From NCBI RefSeq assembly GCF_016907835.1, contig NZ_JAFBCT010000001.1, positions 3,162,001 through 3,226,000 on the forward strand: a DNA stretch of 64,000 nucleotides, given 5' to 3'. Shown one piece after another: positions 1 to 7,707 of this stretch; position 1 is the stretch's first letter, and every line of letters begins with the position of its first letter. The stretch is from Agromyces cerinus (GTDB lineage: Bacteria; Actinomycetota; Actinomycetes; Actinomycetales; Microbacteriaceae). The notes beneath the pieces are model-generated. The model searched no databases. It saw nothing but the letters and a program-made list of their open reading frames with translations, and had not been told where the DNA came from. A program made the position numbers and the translations under genes.

Positions 1-385
1 CGGCGGCGTTCGCGGCGTCGATGACCTGCGGGCCGATCTGCTGGTCGGGCACGACGATGACGATGCCGTCGACGCCCTGCGCGATCACGGAGTCGAGCTC
101 GGTGATCGCCTTGTTCGAGTCCGTGCCGAGGTCGACGACCTTGATGGTCACGTCGCCGAGTTCCTCGGCGGCCGCCTTCGCGCCGTCGGCCTCGTCGATG
201 AAGTACTGCTGGTCGCCCTGCTTCTGCAGGAAGGCGATCGTCAGCGGTCCGTCCTTCGGGCCCGACTGCTCACCCGACGCGACCTCCTGGCCCGACGAGC
301 ATGCACTGAGCGCGAGCAGCCCCACCGCGGCGATGCCTGCGACGAGGGCGAGCTTGCGCGGCCCTCGCATCTTCTTGCCGATCAT
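1..385 (-). CDS. Sugar ABC transporter substrate-binding lipoprotein, AraF-like (3' part missing)
   Basis: Only the first 128 residues are in the window; the gene runs off the left edge. It starts with a basic N-terminus and a hydrophobic stretch ending in the lipobox LSAC (cysteine 29), so it should be a membrane-anchored lipoprotein outside the cell. The mature start (TIAFLQKQGDQQYF, later GIVIVVPDQQIGPQVI) resembles the E. coli L-arabinose-binding protein AraF, so a pentose or related sugar is the likely ligand. ATG at 385 is preceded by AGAAGG, which lies inside the end of the upstream DUF5107 gene 8 bases away, so the two are probably co-transcribed. Permease and ATPase genes would be expected to the left. 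Confidence 0.85.
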   Translation of the reverse strand, partial: MIGKKMRGPRKLALVAGIAAVGLLALSACSSGQEVASGEQSGPKDGPLTIAFLQKQGDQQYFIDEADGAKAAAEELGDVTIKVVDLGTDSNKAITELDSVIAQGVDGIVIVVPDQQIGPQVIDAANAA

Positions 386-393
386 CCGTGTCT

Positions 394-3300
394 CTACCTT
401 CTCTTGGTGTCACTCGAGCGCATCGTCGCACGCGAATGGTGGCCGGTGGTGTCCCGGCCGATCTCGGTCGGGCCCTCGGTGAGTCCGATGAGACGTCTGC
501 GGAGGTCGTCGACCTCGCGATCCCGTGCCTGTTGCACGTCGTCGTGGAAGAGCAGCATCGTCGGCAGCGACGTCGCGAAGTAGTCGATGGTCGCGGGAGT
601 GGCTGCGAGCTCGTCGACGAATGCGGCGAAGGCCGTGATCTGCGCGTCGGCCTCCTCGTCTCGCCCGAGTGCACGGAGCGCCCGGATCGAGAACTCCGAC
701 TGCGCACTGAACGCCTGGGTGCTCATGTTGAGGAAGTCACCTGCCGAGGCGGCGGCGCGCTGCCACGCCGCCTCGGCGGCGAGTCGATCGCCGCTCAGTT
801 CGACCGCGCAGCCGAGCAGCCAGTAGAGCTCGGCGCAGTTGGCGAGCGGATGCCGCGCCTCACCGAGCGACGCGGGGGGTTCGAGTGCACTCCGGATGAA
901 GTCGGCTGCTGCCGGGCCGTCGAGGTCGTCGAGCGCCGCCGTGGCGAGCGTGACGTTCGTCTCGTCCCATGCCCCCAGCACCTGGCCCTCGCCACCCTCC
1001 CACGGCTGGAACCGTCGTGCGAGCAGGTGTTCGCGGGCGACGGCCGGTCGGCCGAGCCCCGTGAGCAGGCGGGCGTGCACGATGCTGAGGTCGTCGCGCT
1101 CGGCGATGAGATGCGCGTTGGCCTCGTGCAGCGCGAGGCGCTCGATCGGACTGCGGCCGACCCTGGCCAGCAGTTGATCGAGTTCGAAGAACAGCTTCGC
1201 GTCGTCGGGAGCGAGCGCCCGGGCCGCCTCGAAGTGCGACACGGCCAGATCGGGGTCGCCCAGCACGTTGAACACGGCGATGCCGAGGTTGCGGTGGGCG
1301 ACGACCTGCACCCGCACCGACGCACCCGGCACGGTGCAACGCGACCAGGCGTCGATGGCGTCGAGGTGGCGGCGACGGTCGTAGTACCAGTTGCCGAGCA
1401 TGAGCGAGGCCCGGTGATCCGCCGGATCGGCGTCGAGGGCGAGCCGGAGCGCAGCGACGTCGTCGAGACGCGCGGCGTACCCGTTCCGTTCGGGGTTGCC
1501 GGCGGCTGCCTGACGCGCTGCAGCAGCCTCTTCGGGCTCGCCCAGGCGATCGAGCACCGCAGCGCGGTGGTAGTCGACGAGCGCGCCCACCTGCACCTGC
1601 CCGCTCGGCGCCGACGGCGCGGCATCTCGCGCCAGGTCGAGGACGCGGAGCGCCTCGCGGTCGGCACCGACGCCCGCGTACTCCAGCGCCACATCGAGCA
1701 GCGTGGCGGCGTCTCGGGTGAGGGCTCCGCCGGCGAGGTCGCGCGCCCACTGGTCGAGCGGGTCGTCGGCGAGCAGACGCCCGAGGAGCTCGGCCGCCTC
1801 GGTCTCGCGGCCGGTTCTGCGCAGCACGAGCGCGAGCAGGGTTCGTGCCTGGCCGTGACGGGCGTCGACGGCGAGCACCTCGCGGAGGGTCGATTCGGCG
1901 GTGGCGACGTCGCCGAGGCGCACCTGCAGGCGACCGAGCGCGTAGCCTGCAGCGGGCCGCCAGGCGAAGTTCCACATGGCCTTGGTGAGGGCGAGCGCCG
2001 CTTCGGCGTTCCGCCCGCGGCGGGCGAGATTCACGCCGAGCCGGTAGTACGCCTCGCCGTCGGCGGGGTTCGACACCCACTGCGTCAGCCGGTCGATCGC
2101 GTGATGCAGGTGACGTTCGGCGCGCTCGTCGTCTCCGGTCCGTTCGTGCTCTGCGGCAAGGGCGACGTGCGACCGGGTGTGTCCGGGGTCGCGTCGCAGC
2201 GCCTCCTCCCAGTAGGGCTCGGGGCGGCGCGTCGCGTGGCGGTACTGCTCGAGGTACTGGCCGATGAGGAAGAGCTCCTCGACCGACCCGACGTCGGCCG
2301 GAGCGGGCGGCTCGACGGCCGGGCGAGGCGTCTCGACCGAGGCATCCGCCGGTCGGTGGCCGAACCGGATCAGCTCGCGGCCCTCGGCGTCGACGACGAC
2401 GAGCACGAGTGCATCGGCGGCACGGACCCCGTCGAGGTCGACGGCGGCGACGAACGCGGAGCCGGGATCGACCGCCGCGCTCGTGGCGTGCACGACGGCG
2501 CCGGCGCGATCGCGGAGTTCGATGACGAGCCGCTCGTGCCTGCGGGTGGTGCCCACGCCGATCCGCACCCTGGTGCCGCCGTCCACCTCGACGACATCGA
2601 GACGCACGGCGGCCTCGACGTTCGCCTGGTGCGCGGGACCGATGGCTTGGATCGGATACCAGTACTGACTGAACGTCTTCGTCTCGCCGGGAGTGAGCCA
2701 TGAGAAGTCGGGCTGGTTGTCGGTGTACGCGCCCGCCATGAGTTCGACGTAGGGGCCATCGCCGTCGGTGAGGTTGTCGTCCCAGGCCCAGCCGAACGGG
2801 GCGTCGCCCCACGTCCACTGCTTCTTGCCGGGAGCGAACCGATGGTCGGCGACATAGACGAAGCCGGCCTCCTTCGCGTGGTCGTAGCCGCCGAAGAAGT
2901 CGTCGTCGGTGCCGAGGATCATGTAGGAGGTCGGCACGGGGATGTTGCGGTACCAGTCGAGTCGGTCGCCGTCGGGGCGATCGGCGGTCACCTGGGCGGG
3001 GTAGTCGACTCCGTAGTATCGGCCGTCGACCTCGGGGTAGCTCGCGACAGCGCGCTTGGCGTGATCGGCGACGAAGTGCACGTCGGTCGGGAAGAAGGAC
3101 TGGTACTCATCGTGCGCGGCCCCGGCGACGTTCGCCCACCAGAGGAACGTCTGGGTGTCGTCGGTGCGGTTCGTCAGTCGCACCCGGGCCTCGATGAGGG
3201 CGGAGTCGGGGCGCAGCCGGATGCCGTGCATGCCCTTCATCCGTGCGAACGGGTCGTGGTCGCTGCACCAGACCGTGACGGCGCCGTCGGCCTCGTGCTC

Positions 3301-3795
3301 GATCTCCCAGTCGGTCGGCAGGAATGTCGCCGGTCGGTGGTGCTGCGGCCAGTTGAACTCCACGCCGCCCGAGATCCAGGGCCCGGCAAGGCCGACGAGG
3401 GCCGGCTTGATGACGTTGTTGCGGTAGAAGAAGTCGTAGCCGGCCGTCTTGTCGTAGCCGATGTGGATGCGCCCGCCGAGCTCGGGCAGGATGACCAGTC
3501 GCACCCATTCGTTCTCGAGGTGGATCGCCTGCCACTCGTGCGGCACCTTCTGCTGCGAGATCTTCTCGTGGAACGGCAGCGGGTAGACCCGCCCCGACGA
3601 ACCCTGGTAGACGCGGCGGTCGAGGAATGCGGGGTAGTCGGCGGGCGCTTCGGGCAGGTAGGTGTCGATGACCATCGGCTCGGCCCATGCGGCGACGGAT
3701 GCCTCGGCGAGGTGTTCCGGCACGTCGGGGAGCACGATCCTCGACTCGCGTTCGTGCAGCCGGTCGCGCATCAGGGGCGCCTCGTCGTTGAGCAT
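394..3795 (-). CDS. DUF5107 domain protein with C-terminal TPR repeats
   Basis: This 1133-residue cytoplasmic protein has an N-terminal DUF5107 region (about residues 55-390, with ELGGRIHIGYDKTAGYDFFY near 105-124 and GGVEFNWPQHHRP near 143-155). That fold resembles galactose-mutarotase-like beta sandwiches. The rest, from about residue 510, is helical with TPR-like repeats. Such proteins occur beside sugar-uptake genes in Actinobacteria; the exact reaction is unknown. No signal peptide is seen. It precedes the sugar-binding lipoprotein by 8 bases and diverges from an AraC regulator, so it probably belongs to a pentose-utilisation operon. ATG at 3771 (GAGG 8 bases upstream) is an alternative start, because ATG at 3795 has no clear ribosome site. 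Confidence 0.9.
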   Translation of the reverse strand: MLNDEAPLMRDRLHERESRIVLPDVPEHLAEASVAAWAEPMVIDTYLPEAPADYPAFLDRRVYQGSSGRVYPLPFHEKISQQKVPHEWQAIHLENEWVRLVILPELGGRIHIGYDKTAGYDFFYRNNVIKPALVGLAGPWISGGVEFNWPQHHRPATFLPTDWEIEHEADGAVTVWCSDHDPFARMKGMHGIRLRPDSALIEARVRLTNRTDDTQTFLWWANVAGAAHDEYQSFFPTDVHFVADHAKRAVASYPEVDGRYYGVDYPAQVTADRPDGDRLDWYRNIPVPTSYMILGTDDDFFGGYDHAKEAGFVYVADHRFAPGKKQWTWGDAPFGWAWDDNLTDGDGPYVELMAGAYTDNQPDFSWLTPGETKTFSQYWYPIQAIGPAHQANVEAAVRLDVVEVDGGTRVRIGVGTTRRHERLVIELRDRAGAVVHATSAAVDPGSAFVAAVDLDGVRAADALVLVVVDAEGRELIRFGHRPADASVETPRPAVEPPAPADVGSVEELFLIGQYLEQYRHATRRPEPYWEEALRRDPGHTRSHVALAAEHERTGDDERAERHLHHAIDRLTQWVSNPADGEAYYRLGVNLARRGRNAEAALALTKAMWNFAWRPAAGYALGRLQVRLGDVATAESTLREVLAVDARHGQARTLLALVLRRTGRETEAAELLGRLLADDPLDQWARDLAGGALTRDAATLLDVALEYAGVGADREALRVLDLARDAAPSAPSGQVQVGALVDYHRAAVLDRLGEPEEAAAARQAAAGNPERNGYAARLDDVAALRLALDADPADHRASLMLGNWYYDRRRHLDAIDAWSRCTVPGASVRVQVVAHRNLGIAVFNVLGDPDLAVSHFEAARALAPDDAKLFFELDQLLARVGRSPIERLALHEANAHLIAERDDLSIVHARLLTGLGRPAVAREHLLARRFQPWEGGEGQVLGAWDETNVTLATAALDDLDGPAAADFIRSALEPPASLGEARHPLANCAELYWLLGCAVELSGDRLAAEAAWQRAAASAGDFLNMSTQAFSAQSEFSIRALRALGRDEEADAQITAFAAFVDELAATPATIDYFATSLPTMLLFHDDVQQARDREVDDLRRRLIGLTEGPTEIGRDTTGHHSRATMRSSDTKRR

Positions 3796-3845
3796 ACGAT
3801 GACGATACGCACCGTGAACGGCAGGCCTTCAGCACATTTCTGCGA

Positions 3846-3870
3846 AGGATCTGGACGAAACAATGATCCT
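3846..3870. promoter_or_regulatory. Inverted repeat AGGATC-N13-GATCCT between divergent genes
   Basis: Two perfect 6-base arms lie in the 91-base gap between the DUF5107 gene and the AraC regulator, close to the AraC start. Position and symmetry fit an operator for that AraC protein, but this is inference. Confidence 0.35.
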
Positions 3871-3886
3871 GCGCCAGACTCGCGGC

Positions 3887-4753
3887 ATGACGATCGAGGA
3901 GGGATTCCCCGGACAGCGCATGCAGGTGCTGCCTCGCCCACGCGTTCGCGAGGCGTTGCGCCTGCCCGGCGTCTCGCATCTCGTCGTGACCGATGCGGGG
4001 TACTTCCCCGATGCCCGCAATCATGGTCGGCGGCGATCGGCGCCGATCGACGAGGCGGTCGTGATGCTGTGCGTCGCCGGGCGCGGCTGGTGCGAGACGA
4101 GCGGGGGCCGGTTCAACGTGACCGCCGGCGAGGTCGTGATCCTTCCCCCGAGGCATCCGCACGCCTATGGCGCCGACAAGCGCGAGCCCTGGACCATCTG
4201 GTGGCTGCATCTGACCGGCCGCGACCTCGCCGAGTTCCTCGACGCGGCGAACGTGACCGTCGAACAACCGGTGCGCACGATCTCGGAGCGCTATCGGGTG
4301 GCCGCGCTCGTGAGCGAGGTGCTCACCTGGATGGAGCGCGACACGACCACGGCGAGCATCACGGCCGCTTCCGGTGCGGCCTGGCACCTGCTCTCGCTGC
4401 TCGTCGCCCAGCCGTCGTCGGGCGACGAGCGGAGCGACTCGATCGACGAGGCCGCGGAATACCTGCGAGCGCATGTCGGCGAGCGCGTGGAGGTGAGCCA
4501 GCTCGCGGCGGCGGCCAACCTCAGCCCGTCGCACTTCGCCGCCCTGTTCCGGCAGCGTCTCGGCATGCCCGTGCTGCGATACCAGACCCAGCTGCGCATG
4601 GCTCGGGCGCGCGAACTCCTCGACCACACGTCGTTGTCGATCGCGCAGATCTCGGAGCGCGTCGGATATGCGGACTCGTTCTATTTCGCGCGTCAGTTCC
4701 GGGCGACGCACGGCATGACGCCGAGCAGGTATCGGGAGGAGCACAAGGGCTGA
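3887..4753 (+). CDS. AraC family transcriptional regulator
   Basis: A 288-residue DNA-binding regulator. The first ~170 residues form an AraC-type cupin sensor (GEVVILPPRHPHAYG near 82-96), and the last ~85 hold two helix-turn-helix units (VSQLAAAANLSPSHFAALFR, then IAQISERVGYADSFYFARQF) ending in the usual PSRYRE. I chose ATG at 3887 over ATG at 3863 because the conserved N-terminus begins there. It is divergent from the DUF5107/sugar-binding-protein operon and so probably responds to the sugar that operon handles. CAGACT, 6 bases before the ATG, is a poor match to the leaderless -10 pattern seen elsewhere in the window. Confidence 0.9.
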   Translation: MTIEEGFPGQRMQVLPRPRVREALRLPGVSHLVVTDAGYFPDARNHGRRRSAPIDEAVVMLCVAGRGWCETSGGRFNVTAGEVVILPPRHPHAYGADKREPWTIWWLHLTGRDLAEFLDAANVTVEQPVRTISERYRVAALVSEVLTWMERDTTTASITAASGAAWHLLSLLVAQPSSGDERSDSIDEAAEYLRAHVGERVEVSQLAAAANLSPSHFAALFRQRLGMPVLRYQTQLRMARARELLDHTSLSIAQISERVGYADSFYFARQFRATHGMTPSRYREEHKG

Positions 4754-4765
4754 CGGCGCCGGCTG

Positions 4766-5758
4766 TCACCCTCGAGCGGATGCCTCCGCGAAGCGCTCGG
4801 CCTGCATCGCGAGGAAGTCGAGCACCTCGGGCGGCCCCTCGACGCGGTACCGCACGCCGCGCGGCATCCACATGAGCGCCATCGAGAGGTTCTCGACCGA
4901 GTCGGCCTCGATCGGCCACGCGCAGTGCCCGGCGTCGATCGCGACGACCTCGCGGCCGTACCAGCCGAGGTGCTCGACGAGCTCCGTCTGCGGCATCTCG
5001 GCGACGACCCGGGCCTTCACGCTCCGGTCGCGCCAGCGCACCGCGGCCTCGACCCGCGCCCGGGCGTCGTCATCGCTCATCGGCCGGGGCTCGAACCGCA
5101 CCCGCGTCGGGAAGACATCGCTCATGCGGTCGAGCCGGAACGTGCGCCAGTCCTCGCGCTGGCGATCCCACGCGAGCAGGTACCAGCGCCGGGCGACGGG
5201 CACGAGCCGGTACGGCTCGACCACTCGGGCCGACGCCTCCCCCGCGGCATCCGTGTAGGTGAAGCGCAGCCGCTCGGAATCGCGGCAACCGAGCGCGAGC
5301 AGGCCGAGCAGTTCGGCGTCGACCTCGGGTGCCGGTCGACCGGAACGAGCCGAACCCGGTCCGACCGCGCCCACCGCCGCATGCGACTGCAGCGCCTCGA
5401 TGCGACGGCGCAGGGCCGGCGGCAGCACCTGCTCGATCTTCGCGAGGGCACTGAGCGTCGTATGCTCGGCGCCCCGCAGCCCGGCGGTCGCCTGGGAGCG
5501 GAGGCCGACGGCGATCGCGACCCCCTCGTCGTCGCTGAGCAGCAGCGGCGGCAGGCCGGTGCCGGCCTCGAGGCGGTAGCCGCCGGTCGAGCCGCGCGCC
5601 GACTCGATGCCGTAGCCGAGCTCGCGAAGGCGGTCGACGTCGCGCCGCAGCGTGCGGTCGGAGACGCCGAGCCGGTCGACGAGTTCGCGCGCCGACCAGT
5701 GCCGGTGGCTCTGGAGCAGGGAGAGCAGTTCGAGGGTTCGCGAGGTCGTTGCGGCCAT
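4766..5758 (-). CDS. WYL-domain transcriptional regulator (YafY/DeoR-like)
   Basis: A 330-residue regulator. Residues ~5-60 are an N-terminal winged helix (ELVDRLGVSDRTLRRDVDRL), residues ~150-225 are a WYL domain (LVPVARRWYLLAWDRQREDWRTF), and a C-terminal WCX-type extension follows. WYL domains bind nucleic acids or small ligands and often control stress genes. The frame stays open far upstream, but ATG at 5758 is the start, with the HTH right after it. It is divergent from, and probably controls, the DrrAB-type exporter at 5819-7643. An inverted repeat in the 60-base gap is a candidate site. It converges with the AraC gene. Confidence 0.92.
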   Translation of the reverse strand: MAATTSRTLELLSLLQSHRHWSARELVDRLGVSDRTLRRDVDRLRELGYGIESARGSTGGYRLEAGTGLPPLLLSDDEGVAIAVGLRSQATAGLRGAEHTTLSALAKIEQVLPPALRRRIEALQSHAAVGAVGPGSARSGRPAPEVDAELLGLLALGCRDSERLRFTYTDAAGEASARVVEPYRLVPVARRWYLLAWDRQREDWRTFRLDRMSDVFPTRVRFEPRPMSDDDARARVEAAVRWRDRSVKARVVAEMPQTELVEHLGWYGREVVAIDAGHCAWPIEADSVENLSMALMWMPRGVRYRVEGPPEVLDFLAMQAERFAEASARG

Positions 5759-5764
5759 GCTCCA

Positions 5765-5791
5765 AGTTTCCCACCCATGCGGACGGAAACT
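5765..5791. promoter_or_regulatory. Inverted repeat AGTTTCC-N13-GGAAACT, candidate WYL operator
   Basis: Perfect 7-base arms are separated by 13 bases in the gap between the WYL regulator and the exporter operon. The left arm abuts the regulator start, so binding would affect both promoters. Assignment to the WYL protein is inferred from position only. Confidence 0.4.
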
Positions 5792-5818
5792 GACCGGATG
5801 CCTCGGAAGACTGCAGAT

Positions 5819-6832
5819 ATGACGAACCAGATGATCTCCGCTCAGGGCCTCACGAAGACGTTCCCCGCCAAGGGGAAGGTCGTCGAGGCCGTCCGTTCCG
5901 TCGACCTCGAGGTCGACGCCGGCGAGCTCGTCGCCTTCCTCGGCCCGAACGGCGCCGGCAAGTCGACGACGCTTCGCATGCTCACCACGCTGCTGCCGCC
6001 GACGAGCGGCGAGGCGATCGTCGCCGGCTCCGACATCCGTCGCGACCCGGCCGGCGTGCGCCGCCGCATCGGCTACGTCGGGCAGGGCAACTCGGGTGGG
6101 CACACCCAGCGCGTGCGCGACGAACTGCACGCCCAGGGCGCCTTCTACGGCATGGGTCGCCGCGAGACCCGGGCCCGCGCGGCCGAGCTGATCGACTCGC
6201 TCGAGCTCGGTCAGGTCGCCGGCCGCCAGGTGCAGTCGCTCTCGGGCGGCCAGAAGCGCCGGCTCGACATCGCGCTCGGCCTCATCCACCGGCCCGAGCT
6301 GCTCTTCCTCGACGAGCCGTCGACGGGCCTCGACCCGCACAGCCGTGCGAACCTGTGGGAGCACATCGTCGAGCTCCGCCGCGAGACGGGCACGACGATC
6401 TTCCTCACGACGCACTACCTCGACGAGGCCGACCAGCTCGCCGAGCGCGTCATGGTGATGGACCACGGCCAGGTCATCGCCGACGACACGGCGTGGGCAC
6501 TGAAGGAGTCGCTCGCGGGCGACCGCGTGAGCCTCACCTTCGAGACGGCGGCGGATGCCGCGGCGGCCGCCGACCGCATCGGCGGCGAGGCGTCGGGGCA
6601 GGTCGTCACGGTGACCGCCCCCGGCGGCGATCGGGCGCTGCCCCGGTACATCCGCTCGCTCGGCGACGCCGGACTCGAGGTGGTCGCGGCGACGCATCGG
6701 CAGCCGACCCTCGACGACGTGTTCCTCGCTCTCACGGGCCGCACACTCCGCGAGGAGGCCGCGCACGCCGAGGCATCCGACGCTTCCGGCGACGGCGCCG
6801 ACACCACCGCCCCCGCCCACGCCGCCGCCTGA
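5819..6832 (+). CDS. ABC exporter ATP-binding protein, DrrA family
   Basis: A 337-residue ATPase with Walker A GPNGAGKS (residues 42-49), signature LSGGQKRR, Walker B LLFLDEPSTGLD and the H-loop in LTTHYLDEADQ. The ~100-residue C-terminal extension is typical of DrrA-type drug and lipid exporters, which pair with ABC-2 permeases. I chose ATG at 5819 because GGAAG lies 9 bases upstream; ATGs at 5798 and 5831 are alternatives. The permease gene follows after 28 bases, so the two form an export unit in the cytoplasmic membrane. The substrate is unknown. The divergent WYL regulator is the likely controller. Confidence 0.93.
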   Translation: MTNQMISAQGLTKTFPAKGKVVEAVRSVDLEVDAGELVAFLGPNGAGKSTTLRMLTTLLPPTSGEAIVAGSDIRRDPAGVRRRIGYVGQGNSGGHTQRVRDELHAQGAFYGMGRRETRARAAELIDSLELGQVAGRQVQSLSGGQKRRLDIALGLIHRPELLFLDEPSTGLDPHSRANLWEHIVELRRETGTTIFLTTHYLDEADQLAERVMVMDHGQVIADDTAWALKESLAGDRVSLTFETAADAAAAADRIGGEASGQVVTVTAPGGDRALPRYIRSLGDAGLEVVAATHRQPTLDDVFLALTGRTLREEAAHAEASDASGDGADTTAPAHAAA

Positions 6833-6860
6833 CCACGCCACGACCTGAAGGAGCACCCTC

Positions 6861-7643
6861 ATGACCACCATCGACACCACCGCCCGTCCCACGGGCTTCC
6901 TCCGCGACACCGCCTCGGTCTTCGTCCGCGAATCCCGGCCGCTCGTGCGCGACCCGTTCAGCGTGATGTTCTCGCTCGTGCAGCCGCTCGTGTTCCTCGG
7001 CCTCTTCGGCCCGCTGCTCATCGGCGCCTCCGGCGGCGACGCGGCAGGCACCCTGCAGTGGTTCGTCCCCGGCATCCTCGTGATGGTCGCGCTGTTCGGC
7101 ACGGCATCGACGGGTGCGAACCTGCTCTTCGAGATGCAGACGGGCTCGCACGAGCGCACGCTCGTGGCGCCGCTCTCGCGCAGCGCCCTGCTCGTCGGCC
7201 GCGCGCTCAAGGAGGTCGTGCCGCTCGTCATCCAAGGCACGATCGTCGTGCTCGTCGCCGTGCCGTTCGGCTTCTCGCTCGACGTGCCCGGGCTCATCGC
7301 GGGCCTCGCGGTGCTCGCCGTCTTCGGCATCGGCTTCGGCGCCCTGAGCTACTCGCTCGCGCTCGCCTGCCGCAACCGCGACTGGATGTTCTGGATGGTG
7401 CACCAGACGCTGCTGTTCCCGCTCATGATCCTCTCGGGCATGCTGCTGCCGCTCGAGGACGGCCCCGCATGGATGCAGGTCGCCGCGGCGATCAACCCCT
7501 TGAGCTACCTGGTCGGCGCCGAGCGGGCGCTCCTCTCGGGCGACTTCGGCGCACCGGCGGTCGTCGGCGGCATCATCGCCGCCGCCGTGACCTGCGCGAT
7601 CGGCATCGTGGTCGGCGTGCGATCGATGAAGCGCGCGGCCTGA
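6861..7643 (+). CDS. ABC-2 type exporter permease, DrrB family
   Basis: A 260-residue membrane protein with about six hydrophobic segments. It starts after a cytosolic N-terminus and has the loop NRDWMFWMVHQTLLFPLMIL followed by SGMLLPLEDGP, typical of the ABC-2/DrrB family. AAGGAG lies at good distance from ATG 6861. It is the transmembrane partner of the DrrA-like ATPase just upstream and is followed 11 bases after its stop by a perfect 16-bp hairpin. The pair probably exports a hydrophobic compound; nothing nearby identifies it. Confidence 0.93.
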   Translation: MTTIDTTARPTGFLRDTASVFVRESRPLVRDPFSVMFSLVQPLVFLGLFGPLLIGASGGDAAGTLQWFVPGILVMVALFGTASTGANLLFEMQTGSHERTLVAPLSRSALLVGRALKEVVPLVIQGTIVVLVAVPFGFSLDVPGLIAGLAVLAVFGIGFGALSYSLALACRNRDWMFWMVHQTLLFPLMILSGMLLPLEDGPAWMQVAAAINPLSYLVGAERALLSGDFGAPAVVGGIIAAAVTCAIGIVVGVRSMKRAA

Positions 7644-7654
7644 GGTCTGCCTGA

Positions 7655-7689
7655 CGAGGGCGAGCGGATGCCCCATCCGCTCGCCCTCG
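7655..7689 (+). terminator. Perfect 16-bp stem, 3-base loop
   Basis: A 16-base arm at 7655-7670 pairs perfectly with 7674-7689 around a CCC loop, just after the exporter permease stop and 6 bases before the next gene's -10. There is no T-run, as is common for GC-rich actinobacterial terminators. It insulates the oxidoreductase gene from the exporter operon. Confidence 0.75.
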
Positions 7690-7695
7690 CTCGTC

Positions 7696-7701
7696 TACGC
7701 T
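7696..7701 (+). promoter_or_regulatory. -10 TACGCT of a leaderless transcript
   Basis: TACGCT is followed by six bases and then ATG 7708; no Shine-Dalgarno sequence is present. The spacing predicts transcription starting at or next to the start codon. Confidence 0.6.
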
Positions 7702-7707
7702 CGTGGG

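Noticed and set aside
388..2703. A 771-codon open frame on the plus strand opposite the DUF5107 gene
   Set aside because: Long antisense frames are expected at this GC content; the minus-strand frame has clear domain motifs, and the plus-strand translation is Arg/Gly/Glu-rich without any recognisable fold.
5774..7330. Extension of the WYL regulator upstream of 5758 (open frame to 7330)
   Set aside because: The extra frame covers the divergent exporter genes and the promoter gap; the HTH begins directly after ATG 5758.
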